Assembly (NCBI GenBank): GCA_937906775.1
Contig: CALCUD010000100.1
Location: forward strand, 1-21,860
Origin: an uncultured Clostridia bacterium
Lineage (GTDB): Bacteria; Bacillota; Clostridia; Christensenellales; Aristaeellaceae
DNA length: 21,860 nt
Direction of reading: 5' to 3'
Under the pieces are notes generated by a model. That model was given only the letters and a program-made list of their open reading frames with translations, had not been told where the DNA came from and ran no database searches. The translations under genes were made by a program, and so were the position numbers. Every line of letters begins with the position of its first letter. Position 1 is the first letter of the stretch. Positions 1-7,616 of this stretch are shown piece by piece.

Positions 1-7
1 CGCCCGC

Positions 8-511
8 TCACAGAAAGACCGTGTGGACTCCGGTGCGTGTCGTCCTTCTGATCAACGAGCTGGTGCTTCTGATCGTCAGCGCGGCGGTGAAGCCGAGACC
101 CATGCCCAGCCCGTCGGCAATGCTCAGGAGCGGGCCGTTTTTGAAAGCGAAGGCTTCCGCGCGGGCGAAGATGATACAATTGACAACGATCAGCGGAATA
201 TATACGCCAAGCGTCGCGCTGAGCGAAGGTAGGAACGCCTTCAGCAGCATTTCCACGATCGTGACGAAGCTGGCGATGACGACGATGAACGCCGGAATCC
301 GGATCTTTTCGGAAATGATATTCCGGAGCAGGGAGATAAACAGGTTCGAGAAAACCAGAACCACCGTCGTCGCCAGACCCATGCCGATGCCGTTCGAGGC
401 GGCAATGGTGATGGCAAGCGTCGGACACATGCCGACCATCAGAACAAAGGTCGGATTTTCAAAGAGCAGACCGTTCAGAAAAACGCTGAAGAATGATTTT
501 TTCTCAGGCAT
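8..511 (-). CDS. rnfE: RnfE, membrane subunit of the Rnf complex, C-terminus abnormal
   Basis: Integral membrane subunit of the Rnf ferredoxin:NAD+ oxidoreductase, which couples electron transfer to Na+ or H+ export. The first ~147 residues match the RnfE/NqrD family well: ENPTFVLMVGMCPTLA (18-33), the RIPAFIVVIA helix (71-80), PLIVVNCIIFARAEAFA (106-122) and DGLGMGLGFTAALT (133-146). Cys29 and Cys112 sit where the family's intramembrane iron-sulfur cysteines lie. After residue 147 (about position 71) the sequence turns into a polar Arg/Thr/Ser-rich tail and stops at 167 residues, while family members run to about 195-230 and end in another hydrophobic segment. The ATG overlaps the rnfD stop by 8 bases, typical of a co-translated operon. 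The tail is probably a contig-edge or assembly artefact rather than a real C-terminus. Confidence 0.85.
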   Translation of the reverse strand: MPEKKSFFSVFLNGLLFENPTFVLMVGMCPTLAITIAASNGIGMGLATTVVLVFSNLFISLLRNIISEKIRIPAFIVVIASFVTIVEMLLKAFLPSLSATLGVYIPLIVVNCIIFARAEAFAFKNGPLLSIADGLGMGLGFTAALTIRSTSSLIRRTTRTGVHTVFL

Positions 512-1439
512 GCTTTTTCACCTCCCCGAAGGTTTTCCCGGCAGTGAACCGATCGATCATCGGAGTCAGGACATTCATGAACAGAATGGCGAAGCTGCAG
601 CCTTCGATATAGCTGGCGTAGCTGCGAATGACAAAGACCATCAGACCGCAGCCGGCTCCCATGATGATCCGCCCGAGGGATGTCATCGGGCTGGTCACAT
701 AGTCCGTCGCCATGAAGAAGGCGCCAAGCAGCAGGCCGCCGCTCAGGATCTGAACCAGAGAAGCTTCAAAACCGTCTTTGATCAGATAGCACATAAAGGC
801 CGTCAGGATAAAGAAGACGGGAATCCGCCAGTCAGCCAGGCCGCGCAGAATCAGATAGATCCCGCCGAGCAGAATCGCAATCTTGCAGGTTTCGCCGAGA
901 ACGCCCGCACAGTTGCCCAGCAGCAGATCCGTAAGGCTGACGCTTCCGCCCGCAGCCGCAATTGCCAACGGGGTCGCCGACGTCGCCGCGTCCGTCATAA
1001 ACCGGGTGGCCGGATAATTACTCATCAGGGTCGCCCAGGAAACAAAGAGGATGACGCGCGCGGTCAGCGCGGGGTTCATAAAGTTGCTGCCAAGGCCACC
1101 GAAGCACTGCTTGACCAGCACGATTGCGATCACGCCGCCGATCAGCGGGAGCCACAGCGGCGCGTTGGCCGGAATGTTATAGGCCAGCAGCAGACCCGTC
1201 ACGACGGAACTCCAGTCGCCGACCGTGATCTTTTGATGGTTGATCCGCTCAAACAGATATTCGCTCAGCACGCAGCTGAGGATGGAGACGGCAATGATCG
1301 CCGCGGCATTGAATCCGAAAAGAATCACGGAAGCGATCCCGGCCGGTGCAAGCGCCAGGCAGACTTCCTTCATAATGCGGCTTGTGCTCAGATTATCCCG
1401 CAAATGGGGCGAGGAAGTAACCGACAGATTTTTCAGCAT
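504..1439 (-). CDS. rnfD: RnfD, FMN-carrying membrane subunit of the Rnf complex
   Basis: Membrane subunit of the Rnf complex carrying a covalently bound FMN, which passes electrons across the membrane. At 311 residues it has the usual RnfD length, with about nine hydrophobic segments. The FMN-attachment region reads DAATSATPLA (150-159), so Thr156 in the S-A-T-P motif is the expected flavinylation residue. Family motifs FGGLGSNFMNPALTARV (113-129) and FMATDYVTSPMT are present. The start at 1439 follows a strong AAGGAGGG site lying over the end of rnfC, leaving three bases between the two genes. The stop overlaps the start of rnfE. In most Clostridia rnfG stands between rnfD and rnfE; here the 8-base overlap leaves no room for it. 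Confidence 0.95.
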   Translation of the reverse strand: MLKNLSVTSSPHLRDNLSTSRIMKEVCLALAPAGIASVILFGFNAAAIIAVSILSCVLSEYLFERINHQKITVGDWSSVVTGLLLAYNIPANAPLWLPLIGGVIAIVLVKQCFGGLGSNFMNPALTARVILFVSWATLMSNYPATRFMTDAATSATPLAIAAAGGSVSLTDLLLGNCAGVLGETCKIAILLGGIYLILRGLADWRIPVFFILTAFMCYLIKDGFEASLVQILSGGLLLGAFFMATDYVTSPMTSLGRIIMGAGCGLMVFVIRSYASYIEGCSFAILFMNVLTPMIDRFTAGKTFGEVKKHA

Positions 1440-1442
1440 CGC

Positions 1443-2801
1443 TTATCCCTCCTTCTGCGCTTTTCTGGCAGCTTCCTGTTTTTTGATCCGCTGAATGTTG
1501 TTTTTCGCCATCCGGAAGCTCTGGGTCAGGCTGCGTTTCGCGGGGCATACGTAGGTGCAGGCGCCGCACTCAATACAGTTCATGACACCGAGCTTTTCAG
1601 CCTCCCCGAACTGATTCTTCCGGGCAAAGGCGTCCATCCGGCTGGGATGCAGCTTCATCGGGCAGGCCCGAATGCATCTTCCGCAACGGATACAGGCGCT
1701 TTCCTTCGGCTCCATCGCCTCATTGCCCAGGGCGAGCAGACCGCTGCAGCCTTTCGTGACGGGAATGTCGAGGCGGGCAATGCTCATACCCATCATCGGC
1801 CCGCCGTAAATGAACTGCTTCACGCCGCTGCTCATTCCGCCGCAGGCATCGATCAGGCGCTCGACCGTCGTCCCGATCCGGACCAGGAAGTTGCCGGGAT
1901 TGTTGACCAGACCGCCGACCGTCGTGATCCGGTCGACCAGGGGACGGCCCTCCCGGATTGCCCGGTCGATCGCGTACACGGTTCCGACATTGCAGACGAC
2001 GGCGCCGACATCCAGCGGCAGGCCGCCGTTCGGGACCTGTCGCTTTGTCAGCGCGTAGACCAGTTGCTTTTCGCCGCCCTGCGGATAGCGTACGGGAAGC
2101 CCGACAACGCGGATCCCTTCGGCTCCCGCCGCAGCTGCGGTAAGGATGTCGATCGCATCCTGCTTGTTTTTCTCGATACCAATGACGGCTTCGGGCACAT
2201 CCAACGCCAGCATCATCAGGCGCAGCCCGTCGATCACCTCGGCGCTTTTTTCGAGCATCAGGCGGTGATCGGCCGTCAGATACGGTTCGCACTCGGCGCC
2301 GTTGACGATGATCTTTTCGATCTTTTTCCCTTCGCCGGGGGTAATCTTGACGGCTGTCGGGAACGTCGCCCCGCCGAGACCGACGATACCGGCCTCCCGC
2401 ACGGCCTTCTGCAGCTCGGCAGCAGTCATCGTTTCGGGATGTTCAACCGGATGGAGCTCCACCCACTCGTCCTGATAGTCGTTATCGATGATCACAGCCG
2501 GGACCATGGTCCCGTTGGCCAGCATGGCCGGCTGGATATCGAATACCGTACCGGATATACTGGCATGAATGAACGCGGAAACAAAACCACTCGCCTCGCC
2601 GATGACCTGGCCCACCCGGACATGATCACCCTTCTGAACTGCAGCTTTGGCCGGAGCGCCGATATGCTGCTGCAGCGGAATCACCACACGCGCCGGCGCG
2701 GGAAGCTCCCGGATGCTGTTCAAGCCGTTGACGGCTTTTCCGTTGACCCCTTCCAAAGGATGGATCCCGCCCGGGAACAGATGTTTTTCAAACACGGACA
2801 A
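1443..2801 (-). CDS. rnfC: RnfC, NADH-binding iron-sulfur subunit of the Rnf complex
   Basis: Peripheral cytoplasmic subunit of the Rnf complex that exchanges electrons with NAD(H). The 452-residue protein has the RnfC N-terminal motif FPGGIHPLEG (9-18), the nucleotide and FMN-binding region GLGGATFPT (141-149) with NGAECEPYLTAD (167-178), and two 4Fe-4S motifs: Cys370/373/376/380 and Cys409/412/415/419. A short Lys/Arg-rich tail follows. It is first in the operon, three bases before rnfD. The start given is TTG at 2801, only four bases from an AGGAGG (2806-2811). The in-frame GTG two codons later has a ten-base spacing and may be the real start. A promoter lies at 2869-2898. Confidence 0.95.
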   Translation of the reverse strand: MSVFEKHLFPGGIHPLEGVNGKAVNGLNSIRELPAPARVVIPLQQHIGAPAKAAVQKGDHVRVGQVIGEASGFVSAFIHASISGTVFDIQPAMLANGTMVPAVIIDNDYQDEWVELHPVEHPETMTAAELQKAVREAGIVGLGGATFPTAVKITPGEGKKIEKIIVNGAECEPYLTADHRLMLEKSAEVIDGLRLMMLALDVPEAVIGIEKNKQDAIDILTAAAAGAEGIRVVGLPVRYPQGGEKQLVYALTKRQVPNGGLPLDVGAVVCNVGTVYAIDRAIREGRPLVDRITTVGGLVNNPGNFLVRIGTTVERLIDACGGMSSGVKQFIYGGPMMGMSIARLDIPVTKGCSGLLALGNEAMEPKESACIRCGRCIRACPMKLHPSRMDAFARKNQFGEAEKLGVMNCIECGACTYVCPAKRSLTQSFRMAKNNIQRIKKQEAARKAQKEG

Positions 2802-2805
2802 ACGC

Positions 2806-2811
2806 CCTCCT
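2806..2811 (-). promoter_or_regulatory. Ribosome binding site of rnfC
   Basis: The minus strand reads GGGAGGAGGGCG immediately before the start, a full AGGAGG match. It is four bases from the TTG at 2801 and ten from the GTG two codons on, so it does not by itself settle which start is used. Confidence 0.7.
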
Positions 2812-2868
2812 CCCTGAATACCTGTTGATCCGTGGAACCATTATGGCTGAATTCGTTATACTTGTTTC

Positions 2869-2898
2869 ATTATAGCATAAAATATCCCATTACGGCAA
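2869..2898 (-). promoter_or_regulatory. Predicted sigma-A-type promoter of the rnf operon
   Basis: On the minus strand TTGCCG (2893-2898) is followed after 18 bases by a perfect TATAAT (2869-2874). It lies in the 103-base gap between recN and rnfC, about 70 bases before the rnfC start. I see no convincing terminator after recN, so some read-through from recN is possible. Confidence 0.6.
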
Positions 2899-2904
2899 AC
2901 CTTT

Positions 2905-4614
2905 TCAGCCGTCCTGCTTCTTTTTTCCCGAAGCGATCATCTGGGCCGCGTACCGCTCGGTTTCGGCGTCGATTCCGCCGGCGCCGCTGATCATCCGTGC
3001 AATCTCCGAAACCCTTCCCGCTTCATCCAGTTCCGTCACAGAGGTGAAGGTTCTCTCCCCCTCCACGGCCTTTCTGACCAGATACTGATAATCCGCGTAA
3101 GCTGCGATCTGGGGCAGATGCGTGACGCTGATCACCTGTCGTTCACGGGAAATGGCATGCATTTTCTCCGCCACAGCCTGAGCCACTCTTCCGCTGATAC
3201 CCGTATCGATCTCATCAAACACCATGCAGTCCACGCCCTTCCGGCGGGATTCCATCGTCTTCAGCGCCAGCATCAGACGGCTCAGTTCACCTCCGGATGC
3301 AATCTGTGCAAGCGGCTTCAGCGGTTCGCCCGGATTCGGGGCGATCATGAATTCCAGCTCGTCATCGCCGCATTCCCGCGGCATTTTCGGCTTCGGATCC
3401 GTTTTTTCGGCAAACCGGACCTGGAATTCAGTCCGCTCCATCCCCAATGTATGGAGTTCCTCCGTCATCTTCGCGCTGAAACCGGCGGCAAGCTGTTTCC
3501 TGGAGGCTGACAGTTCCCGCGCGTCTCCGCGGTAGACCGCCAGCAGGCGCTTGTGTTCCGCAGCCGTCTCCTCCACCCGGTCGTCGAGGGAACAAAGTTC
3601 CTCATATTCCTTTTCCAGCGCATTCTGTGTTTCCAGAACGGCAGCGATATCCGGACCGTATTTTCTTTCCAGCCGGCGGATCAGATCCAGCCGCTCCTCC
3701 GTCTTCAAAAGCCGGTCAGGATCCGCTTCGGTCCGCTCCAGCAGCCGGTTCAGTTCGAAGGCGATTTCCTGAAGCTCGTAGAAGGTCGATTCGGAACGCT
3801 GCGCGAGCGAGCGGAACTCTTCCCCGTATTTGTCGACGGAAGCGATCTCCCGGGATGCCGAACGGATGTTTTCGAGGCTGCCGACGCTTCCGTCCTCGCC
3901 CGAAAGCGCGCGCTGCGCCTCCCGGAGGGCGCCGGCGATCTTTTCCGCGTTCCGGAGCCGGGCGCATTCCTCCGTCAGCTGATCCTCCTCGCCCGGTTTC
4001 AGCTTTGCTGCGTGCAGGACCGAAAGCGCCTCCTCCAGCTCCGCGACGCGTCGCTGCTTGCTTTCGTTCTTCTTTACCAGCGCTGCATAGGCCCTGTGAT
4101 TTTCCAGAAATGCGCGACAGCTCCCGGCCGTCCGTTCGAGAAGCAGCCGGTGATCCTCCCCGCCGGATCCGTCCAGAAAGCTCATATGCATCTGCGGATC
4201 GGACAGGAACTGATGCTCATGCTGCCCGTGAACATCCATCAGAAGCGCAGCCAGCTCCTTCAACAGGGAAACGGTCGTCATCACACCGCAGATGCGGCAA
4301 ACATTTTTCCCCGAAACGGAAATTTCGCGGAAGAGCGTCACCGTCCGGCCGTCCCATTCGACGGCTTCCCTTTCCAGCAGAGCGCGCACCGCTTCATTTC
4401 CGTGAATATCAAAGTCAGCCTCGACAGAAGCCGTTTCACTTCCGGAACGGATCAGATTCCGGTCAGCCCTGCCGCCAAGGACCAGATTGACGGCATCTAC
4501 AACGATACTTTTTCCGGCGCCTGTTTCCCCGGAAAGAACATGCATCCCCCGGTGAAAATGAACCGTCAGGTCCCGGATCAGCGCGATATTCCTGATCTTC
4601 AGTTCCTGGATCAT
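2905..4614 (-). CDS. recN: DNA repair protein RecN
   Basis: SMC-like ATPase that acts early in double-strand break repair by gathering DNA ends. All ABC/SMC signatures are visible in the 569 residues: Walker A GETGAGKS (29-36), signature ASGGELSRL (439-447), Walker B CMVFDEID (463-470) and the H-loop VTHLPQIAA (497-505). A long Glu/Arg/Leu-rich region between about 160 and 380 fits the RecN coiled coil. RecN-type MDVHGQHEHQFL is at 126-137. The ATG at 4614 has an AGAGGAG five bases upstream. It lies 22 bases after argR; the order argR-recN is widespread in Firmicutes, which supports both calls. Confidence 0.97.
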   Translation of the reverse strand: MIQELKIRNIALIRDLTVHFHRGMHVLSGETGAGKSIVVDAVNLVLGGRADRNLIRSGSETASVEADFDIHGNEAVRALLEREAVEWDGRTVTLFREISVSGKNVCRICGVMTTVSLLKELAALLMDVHGQHEHQFLSDPQMHMSFLDGSGGEDHRLLLERTAGSCRAFLENHRAYAALVKKNESKQRRVAELEEALSVLHAAKLKPGEEDQLTEECARLRNAEKIAGALREAQRALSGEDGSVGSLENIRSASREIASVDKYGEEFRSLAQRSESTFYELQEIAFELNRLLERTEADPDRLLKTEERLDLIRRLERKYGPDIAAVLETQNALEKEYEELCSLDDRVEETAAEHKRLLAVYRGDARELSASRKQLAAGFSAKMTEELHTLGMERTEFQVRFAEKTDPKPKMPRECGDDELEFMIAPNPGEPLKPLAQIASGGELSRLMLALKTMESRRKGVDCMVFDEIDTGISGRVAQAVAEKMHAISRERQVISVTHLPQIAAYADYQYLVRKAVEGERTFTSVTELDEAGRVSEIARMISGAGGIDAETERYAAQMIASGKKKQDG

Positions 4615-4636
4615 ATTTTCTCCTCTGATCTTTCAG

Positions 4637-5089
4637 TTACTGTTTGGCCAGTTTTCTGATCCGGTCGGCTATCTCCGCGGAGGCATGCTCGCCGCGGACG
4701 ACGATAAAGACCGTATTATCCCCGGCAATGGTGCCGAGAATCTCCGGCCAGTTCAGGGTGTCGAGCGCCTCCGCCGCGATATTGGCAGATCCGCTAAGCG
4801 TTTTGACCACGATGGTGTGACCCGCGTAATCCACGCTGACGAGCGAATCGGACAGAATACGGATCAGCCGGTCGCTGATGCTGCGATCCTGCGTTTCGGG
4901 CATAGCGTATTTGTAGCCGCCGTCCTCTGCGGTCACCTTGATCAGGCGCATGGATTTGATATCCCGCGAGACGGTCGCCTGCGTCACCTGAAAGCCCTTG
5001 TCCCGCAGCGCGTTGGCCAGGCCCTCCTGCGTTTTGATATTGTTTTCGGTTATCAGGCGTATAATCGTGTCCTGCCGTACGGATTTCAT
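4637..5089 (-). CDS. argR: Arginine repressor ArgR/AhrC
   Basis: Hexameric transcription factor that represses arginine biosynthesis and often activates catabolism when arginine is bound. The 150 residues are full length. The N-terminal winged helix-turn-helix (about 1-60) includes QATVSRDIKSMRLIKV (37-52), which contacts DNA. The C-terminal oligomerisation and arginine-binding domain ends in GTIAGDNTVFIV (119-130). Most family members have GDD here, so the second acidic residue is Asn (N124) while Asp123 is kept. The gene lies 36 bases after nadK and 22 before recN. ArgR often controls its own operon, so the AT-rich promoter region upstream of nadK is a reasonable target. Confidence 0.95.
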   Translation of the reverse strand: MKSVRQDTIIRLITENNIKTQEGLANALRDKGFQVTQATVSRDIKSMRLIKVTAEDGGYKYAMPETQDRSISDRLIRILSDSLVSVDYAGHTIVVKTLSGSANIAAEALDTLNWPEILGTIAGDNTVFIVVRGEHASAEIADRIRKLAKQ

Positions 5090-5125
5090 AATCGTTTCAT
5101 CCTCTCCGAGTCTGATTCATCCTGC

Positions 5126-5944
5126 TCAGGAACCCCATTCGATCAGCTTGTTCCTGGTCAGTGTAAAAAACTGATACGGTTTCAGCCTGATCAGCGAGAT
5201 CTGCTCCGCTGCGCCGGTCACCGTGATCTCCGATCCGGCCGGCAGCGTCAGGACGCTCTTCCCGTCGACCTGCAGCTCGGCGCTCTGGCTCCGGGTTTCC
5301 ACCAGGCGGATCCTGATCTCGGCGCCGTCGGGGACAATGCAGGGACAGTGCTGAAGGCTGTGGGCGCAGACCGGCGTCAGGATCATGCAATGCACTCCCG
5401 GCTCAACGATCGGTCCCCCCGCGGAAAGTGAATACCCCGTCGACCCCGTTGGTGTGGCTACGATGACTCCGTCCGCCGTGAAGGTACCGAAGTGTTCGCC
5501 GTTGATAAAGGTATTGACCTGAATCAGCCTGGCAAAGCCGCCGCGGGTCAGTACCGCGTCGTTCAACGCCAGCCAGGACTCCTCGCGGCCGGGAACACAG
5601 ATCCGGAGAAGTGTGCGCTGTTCCGTATCGAACCGGTCCTCCGTCAGGGCTGTCAGAATATCGGCAAGGTGATCCGGATCTCCTTCCGTCAGGAATCCCA
5701 TATTCCCGAGGTTCACCCCGAACAACGGTGCTCCGTAACGGACGGACGCTTCTTTACCCGAAAGAAGCGTTCCGTCGCCGCCGAAGGTCAGAATCATGTC
5801 CGGATGCAGATCAAAATCTTCTGATTCGGCCAGCGGATCGAACGTCCGGATCCCCTTGGCGTGAAAAAAGGCTTCCGCCTCCGCGGCGCATATGCGGGCG
5901 CGTTCGCTTTTATCCCGGACAATGATACCGGCACAGGATATCAT
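5126..5944 (-). CDS. nadK: NAD kinase
   Basis: Phosphorylates NAD to NADP, the only known route to NADP in most bacteria. Motifs in the 272 residues: GGDGT (55-59) with the catalytic Asp, NLGNMGFL (78-85), LNDAVL (127-132) and the long nucleotide-binding stretch from ADGVIVATPTGSTGYS to AGGPI (157-179), followed by TPVCAHSL (190-197). It is first of a three-gene operon with argR and recN. The ATG at 5944 has only a distant GAGGAG, about 14 bases away, and a weaker GAAGAG nearby, so translation initiation may be modest. In many Clostridia tlyA is directly upstream; here a pseudouridine synthase on the other strand separates the two. Confidence 0.95.
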   Translation of the reverse strand: MISCAGIIVRDKSERARICAAEAEAFFHAKGIRTFDPLAESEDFDLHPDMILTFGGDGTLLSGKEASVRYGAPLFGVNLGNMGFLTEGDPDHLADILTALTEDRFDTEQRTLLRICVPGREESWLALNDAVLTRGGFARLIQVNTFINGEHFGTFTADGVIVATPTGSTGYSLSAGGPIVEPGVHCMILTPVCAHSLQHCPCIVPDGAEIRIRLVETRSQSAELQVDGKSVLTLPAGSEITVTGAAEQISLIRLKPYQFFTLTRNKLIEWGS

Positions 5945-5982
5945 GGCTCTTCACCGTTCTCCTCTCCAATACTTTTCATTGG

Positions 5983-6011
5983 ATTATAACATACATATCC
6001 CGATAGGTCAC
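5983..6011 (-). promoter_or_regulatory. Predicted promoter of nadK-argR-recN
   Basis: A perfect TATAAT (5983-5988, minus strand) is preceded by TG one base upstream, an extended -10. A weak -35, GTGACC (6006-6011), lies 17 bases away. It sits about 40 bases before the nadK ATG. Confidence 0.6.
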
Positions 6012-6017
6012 TCCTAA

Positions 6018-6060
6018 AATGAATAAAAAGCCAAAATATACACATATTTATACATTCCGT
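6018..6060. promoter_or_regulatory. AT-rich segment with possible ARG-box half-sites
   Basis: Between the divergent promoters of nadK and the pseudouridine synthase lies an A+T-rich block in an otherwise GC-rich window. It has TGAATAAAAA on the plus strand and TGTATAAATA on the minus strand. Each resembles half of the ArgR consensus (TGAAT and ATTCA flanking an AT core), but I found no complete palindrome. ArgR autoregulation is plausible yet unproven. Confidence 0.25.
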
Positions 6061-6098
6061 ATCTGAACGTCCCGCCCTTTTCATCCGGCCGCTATCCT

Positions 6099-6127
6099 TT
6101 GACACGGACACCGGAATTCTATACAAT
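6099..6127 (+). promoter_or_regulatory. Strong sigma-A-type promoter of the pseudouridine synthase gene
   Basis: Consensus TTGACA (6099-6104), a 17-base spacer, then TACAAT (6122-6127). The gene starts 31 bases after the -10, with AAAGGAG at 6142-6148 nine bases before the ATG. This is the best -35 seen in the window. Confidence 0.75.
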
Positions 6128-6157
6128 ACAGATATCCGAATAAAGGAGCCGTTTTTC

Positions 6158-6799
6158 ATGAAAATCCGGATTGTACTCAGTACCCCGAACTATCTGATCG
6201 CTGTCAAGCCGGAGGGGCTTCTGTCCGAATCCCCCGGTCTTCCCGATCTGCTCCGGGAGCAGGAAAAGCTGCCGGCTCTCCATCCCGTACACCGGCTGGA
6301 CCAGACGACCGGCGGGCTGCTCCTGCTCGCAAAGAATCTGGAAGCCTCCGCTGTCCTGCAGACGCTGTTTCAGTCCGGAAAGGTCATCAAGGAATATAAG
6401 GCGATCGCCTGCGGCACGCTGACCGAATCCGAGGGCTACTGGTCCGATCTGTTGTTTCATGACAAAAGCCGTAACAAAACCTATGTCGTCCGCAACGAGC
6501 GGAAGGGCGTCAAAAAAGCAGAGCTCGCATGGATCCGGGAGCGTTCCGCCGAAGCGGACGGAACGCCTGTTCATCTTGTCCGCGTTTCCCTGCATACCGG
6601 AAGGACGCACCAGATCCGGGTTCAGTTCGCATCCAGAGGATTCCCGTTGCTCGGAGACCGGAAATACGGCTGCCGCATCAAAAAAGACGGGATCGCCCTG
6701 TGGGCTTCCCGCCTGTGCTTCAAAGATCCTTTCACCGGGGAGATGACCGACGCGGTCTCCGATCCGCCGGAGAGCGGCGTCTGGGCCGGACTTTTCTAA
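6158..6799 (+). CDS. RluA-family RNA pseudouridine synthase, short form
   Basis: Isomerises a uridine to pseudouridine in rRNA or tRNA; the target site cannot be read from the sequence. The catalytic motif HRLDQTTGG is at 45-53, with Asp48 as nucleophile. The nucleotide-binding TGRTHQIR (147-154) and GDRKYG (166-171) are also present. At 213 residues it is shorter than RluD-type enzymes. It starts right at the catalytic domain, without an N-terminal S4 domain. It has its own strong promoter and ribosome site, and converges with tlyA, leaving one base between the two stops. It is the only plus-strand gene between the dxs-tlyA and nadK-argR-recN blocks. Confidence 0.92.
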   Translation: MKIRIVLSTPNYLIAVKPEGLLSESPGLPDLLREQEKLPALHPVHRLDQTTGGLLLLAKNLEASAVLQTLFQSGKVIKEYKAIACGTLTESEGYWSDLLFHDKSRNKTYVVRNERKGVKKAELAWIRERSAEADGTPVHLVRVSLHTGRTHQIRVQFASRGFPLLGDRKYGCRIKKDGIALWASRLCFKDPFTGEMTDAVSDPPESGVWAGLF

Positions 6800-6800
6800 C

Positions 6801-7616
6801 TCACGGCCGGTCGAGCGATGTGTGCGCTTCGCTCACCAACTCCGCGACCCGCTCCGGTGTGATCATCGGAAAGCTTCCGTCACTTTTCCGGATCTCAGCC
6901 AGAAACTCAATATTGCCCTCCGGGCCAGTGATCGGCGAAAAGGCCAGCGACTTCACCCGCCATCCAAAGCTTTCTGCAAAATCAAGAATACCGCAGATCA
7001 CGTTTTCATGGATCTTCGGATCCCTCACAACGCCCTTCTTGCCGACATTTTCACGTCCCGCCTCAAACTGAGGCTTGATCAGCGTGTAAAAAACGCCGCC
7101 GTCTCCCATAATTTCCGCCGCGACAGGAAGAATCAGGCGGATGCTGATAAAGCTGACGTCCATCACGGTCACTTCCGGGATCTCCGGAAACTGTTCCCGC
7201 GTCAGATAACGCGCATTCGTCCGCTCCATGACGGTCACCCGAGGATCGTTCCGGAGCTTCCAGTCCAGCTGACCGTAGCCGACGTCGATGGAATAAACCC
7301 TTTTTGCGCCTTTGCGAAGGCTGACGTCTGTGAAACCGCCGGTGCTGGCGCCGATATCCATGATCACCCGGTCCTTCAGGTCCGCGTCGAAAACCCGAAC
7401 AGCCTTCTCGAGCTTCAGGGCCCCGCGGCTGACATAATTGAAAGCCGGTTCGCGCAGGATCAGCGGATCCTCCGCGCCGACCTGCTCCGAGGATTTGAAA
7501 ACCTTCCGCTCCCCGATATAGACCAGACCGGCCATGACCGCAGCCTGCGCCTTTTCCCGGCTGGAACATAATCCACGGTTGACCAGCGCGACATCCGCCC
7601 GCGTCTTTTCGCTCAT
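6801..7616 (-). CDS. tlyA: TlyA-family rRNA 2'-O-methyltransferase
   Basis: S4-domain RNA methyltransferase of the TlyA family (often labelled hemolysin A), known elsewhere to methylate cytidines in 16S and/or 23S rRNA. The N-terminal S4 RNA-binding domain (about 4-60) is followed by an FtsJ-like fold with the SAM motif DIGASTGGFTD (87-97). Candidate K-D-K-E catalytic residues are Lys68 (GALKLEKA), Asp153 (MDVSFIS), Lys181 and Glu185 (IKPQFEAG). The 271-residue length is normal. Its ATG overlaps the dxs stop by four bases, so it is the last gene of a long operon. The dxs-tlyA pairing is common in Clostridia. Confidence 0.95.
   Translation of the reverse strand: MSEKTRADVALVNRGLCSSREKAQAAVMAGLVYIGERKVFKSSEQVGAEDPLILREPAFNYVSRGALKLEKAVRVFDADLKDRVIMDIGASTGGFTDVSLRKGAKRVYSIDVGYGQLDWKLRNDPRVTVMERTNARYLTREQFPEIPEVTVMDVSFISIRLILPVAAEIMGDGGVFYTLIKPQFEAGRENVGKKGVVRDPKIHENVICGILDFAESFGWRVKSLAFSPITGPEGNIEFLAEIRKSDGSFPMITPERVAELVSEAHTSLDRP

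Noticed and set aside
21..2828. A 935-codon open frame on the plus strand across the rnf genes
   Set aside because: It is exactly antisense to rnfC, rnfD and rnfE, is rich in Arg/His/Gln/Pro without domain character, and is a by-product of GC-rich codon use on the other strand.
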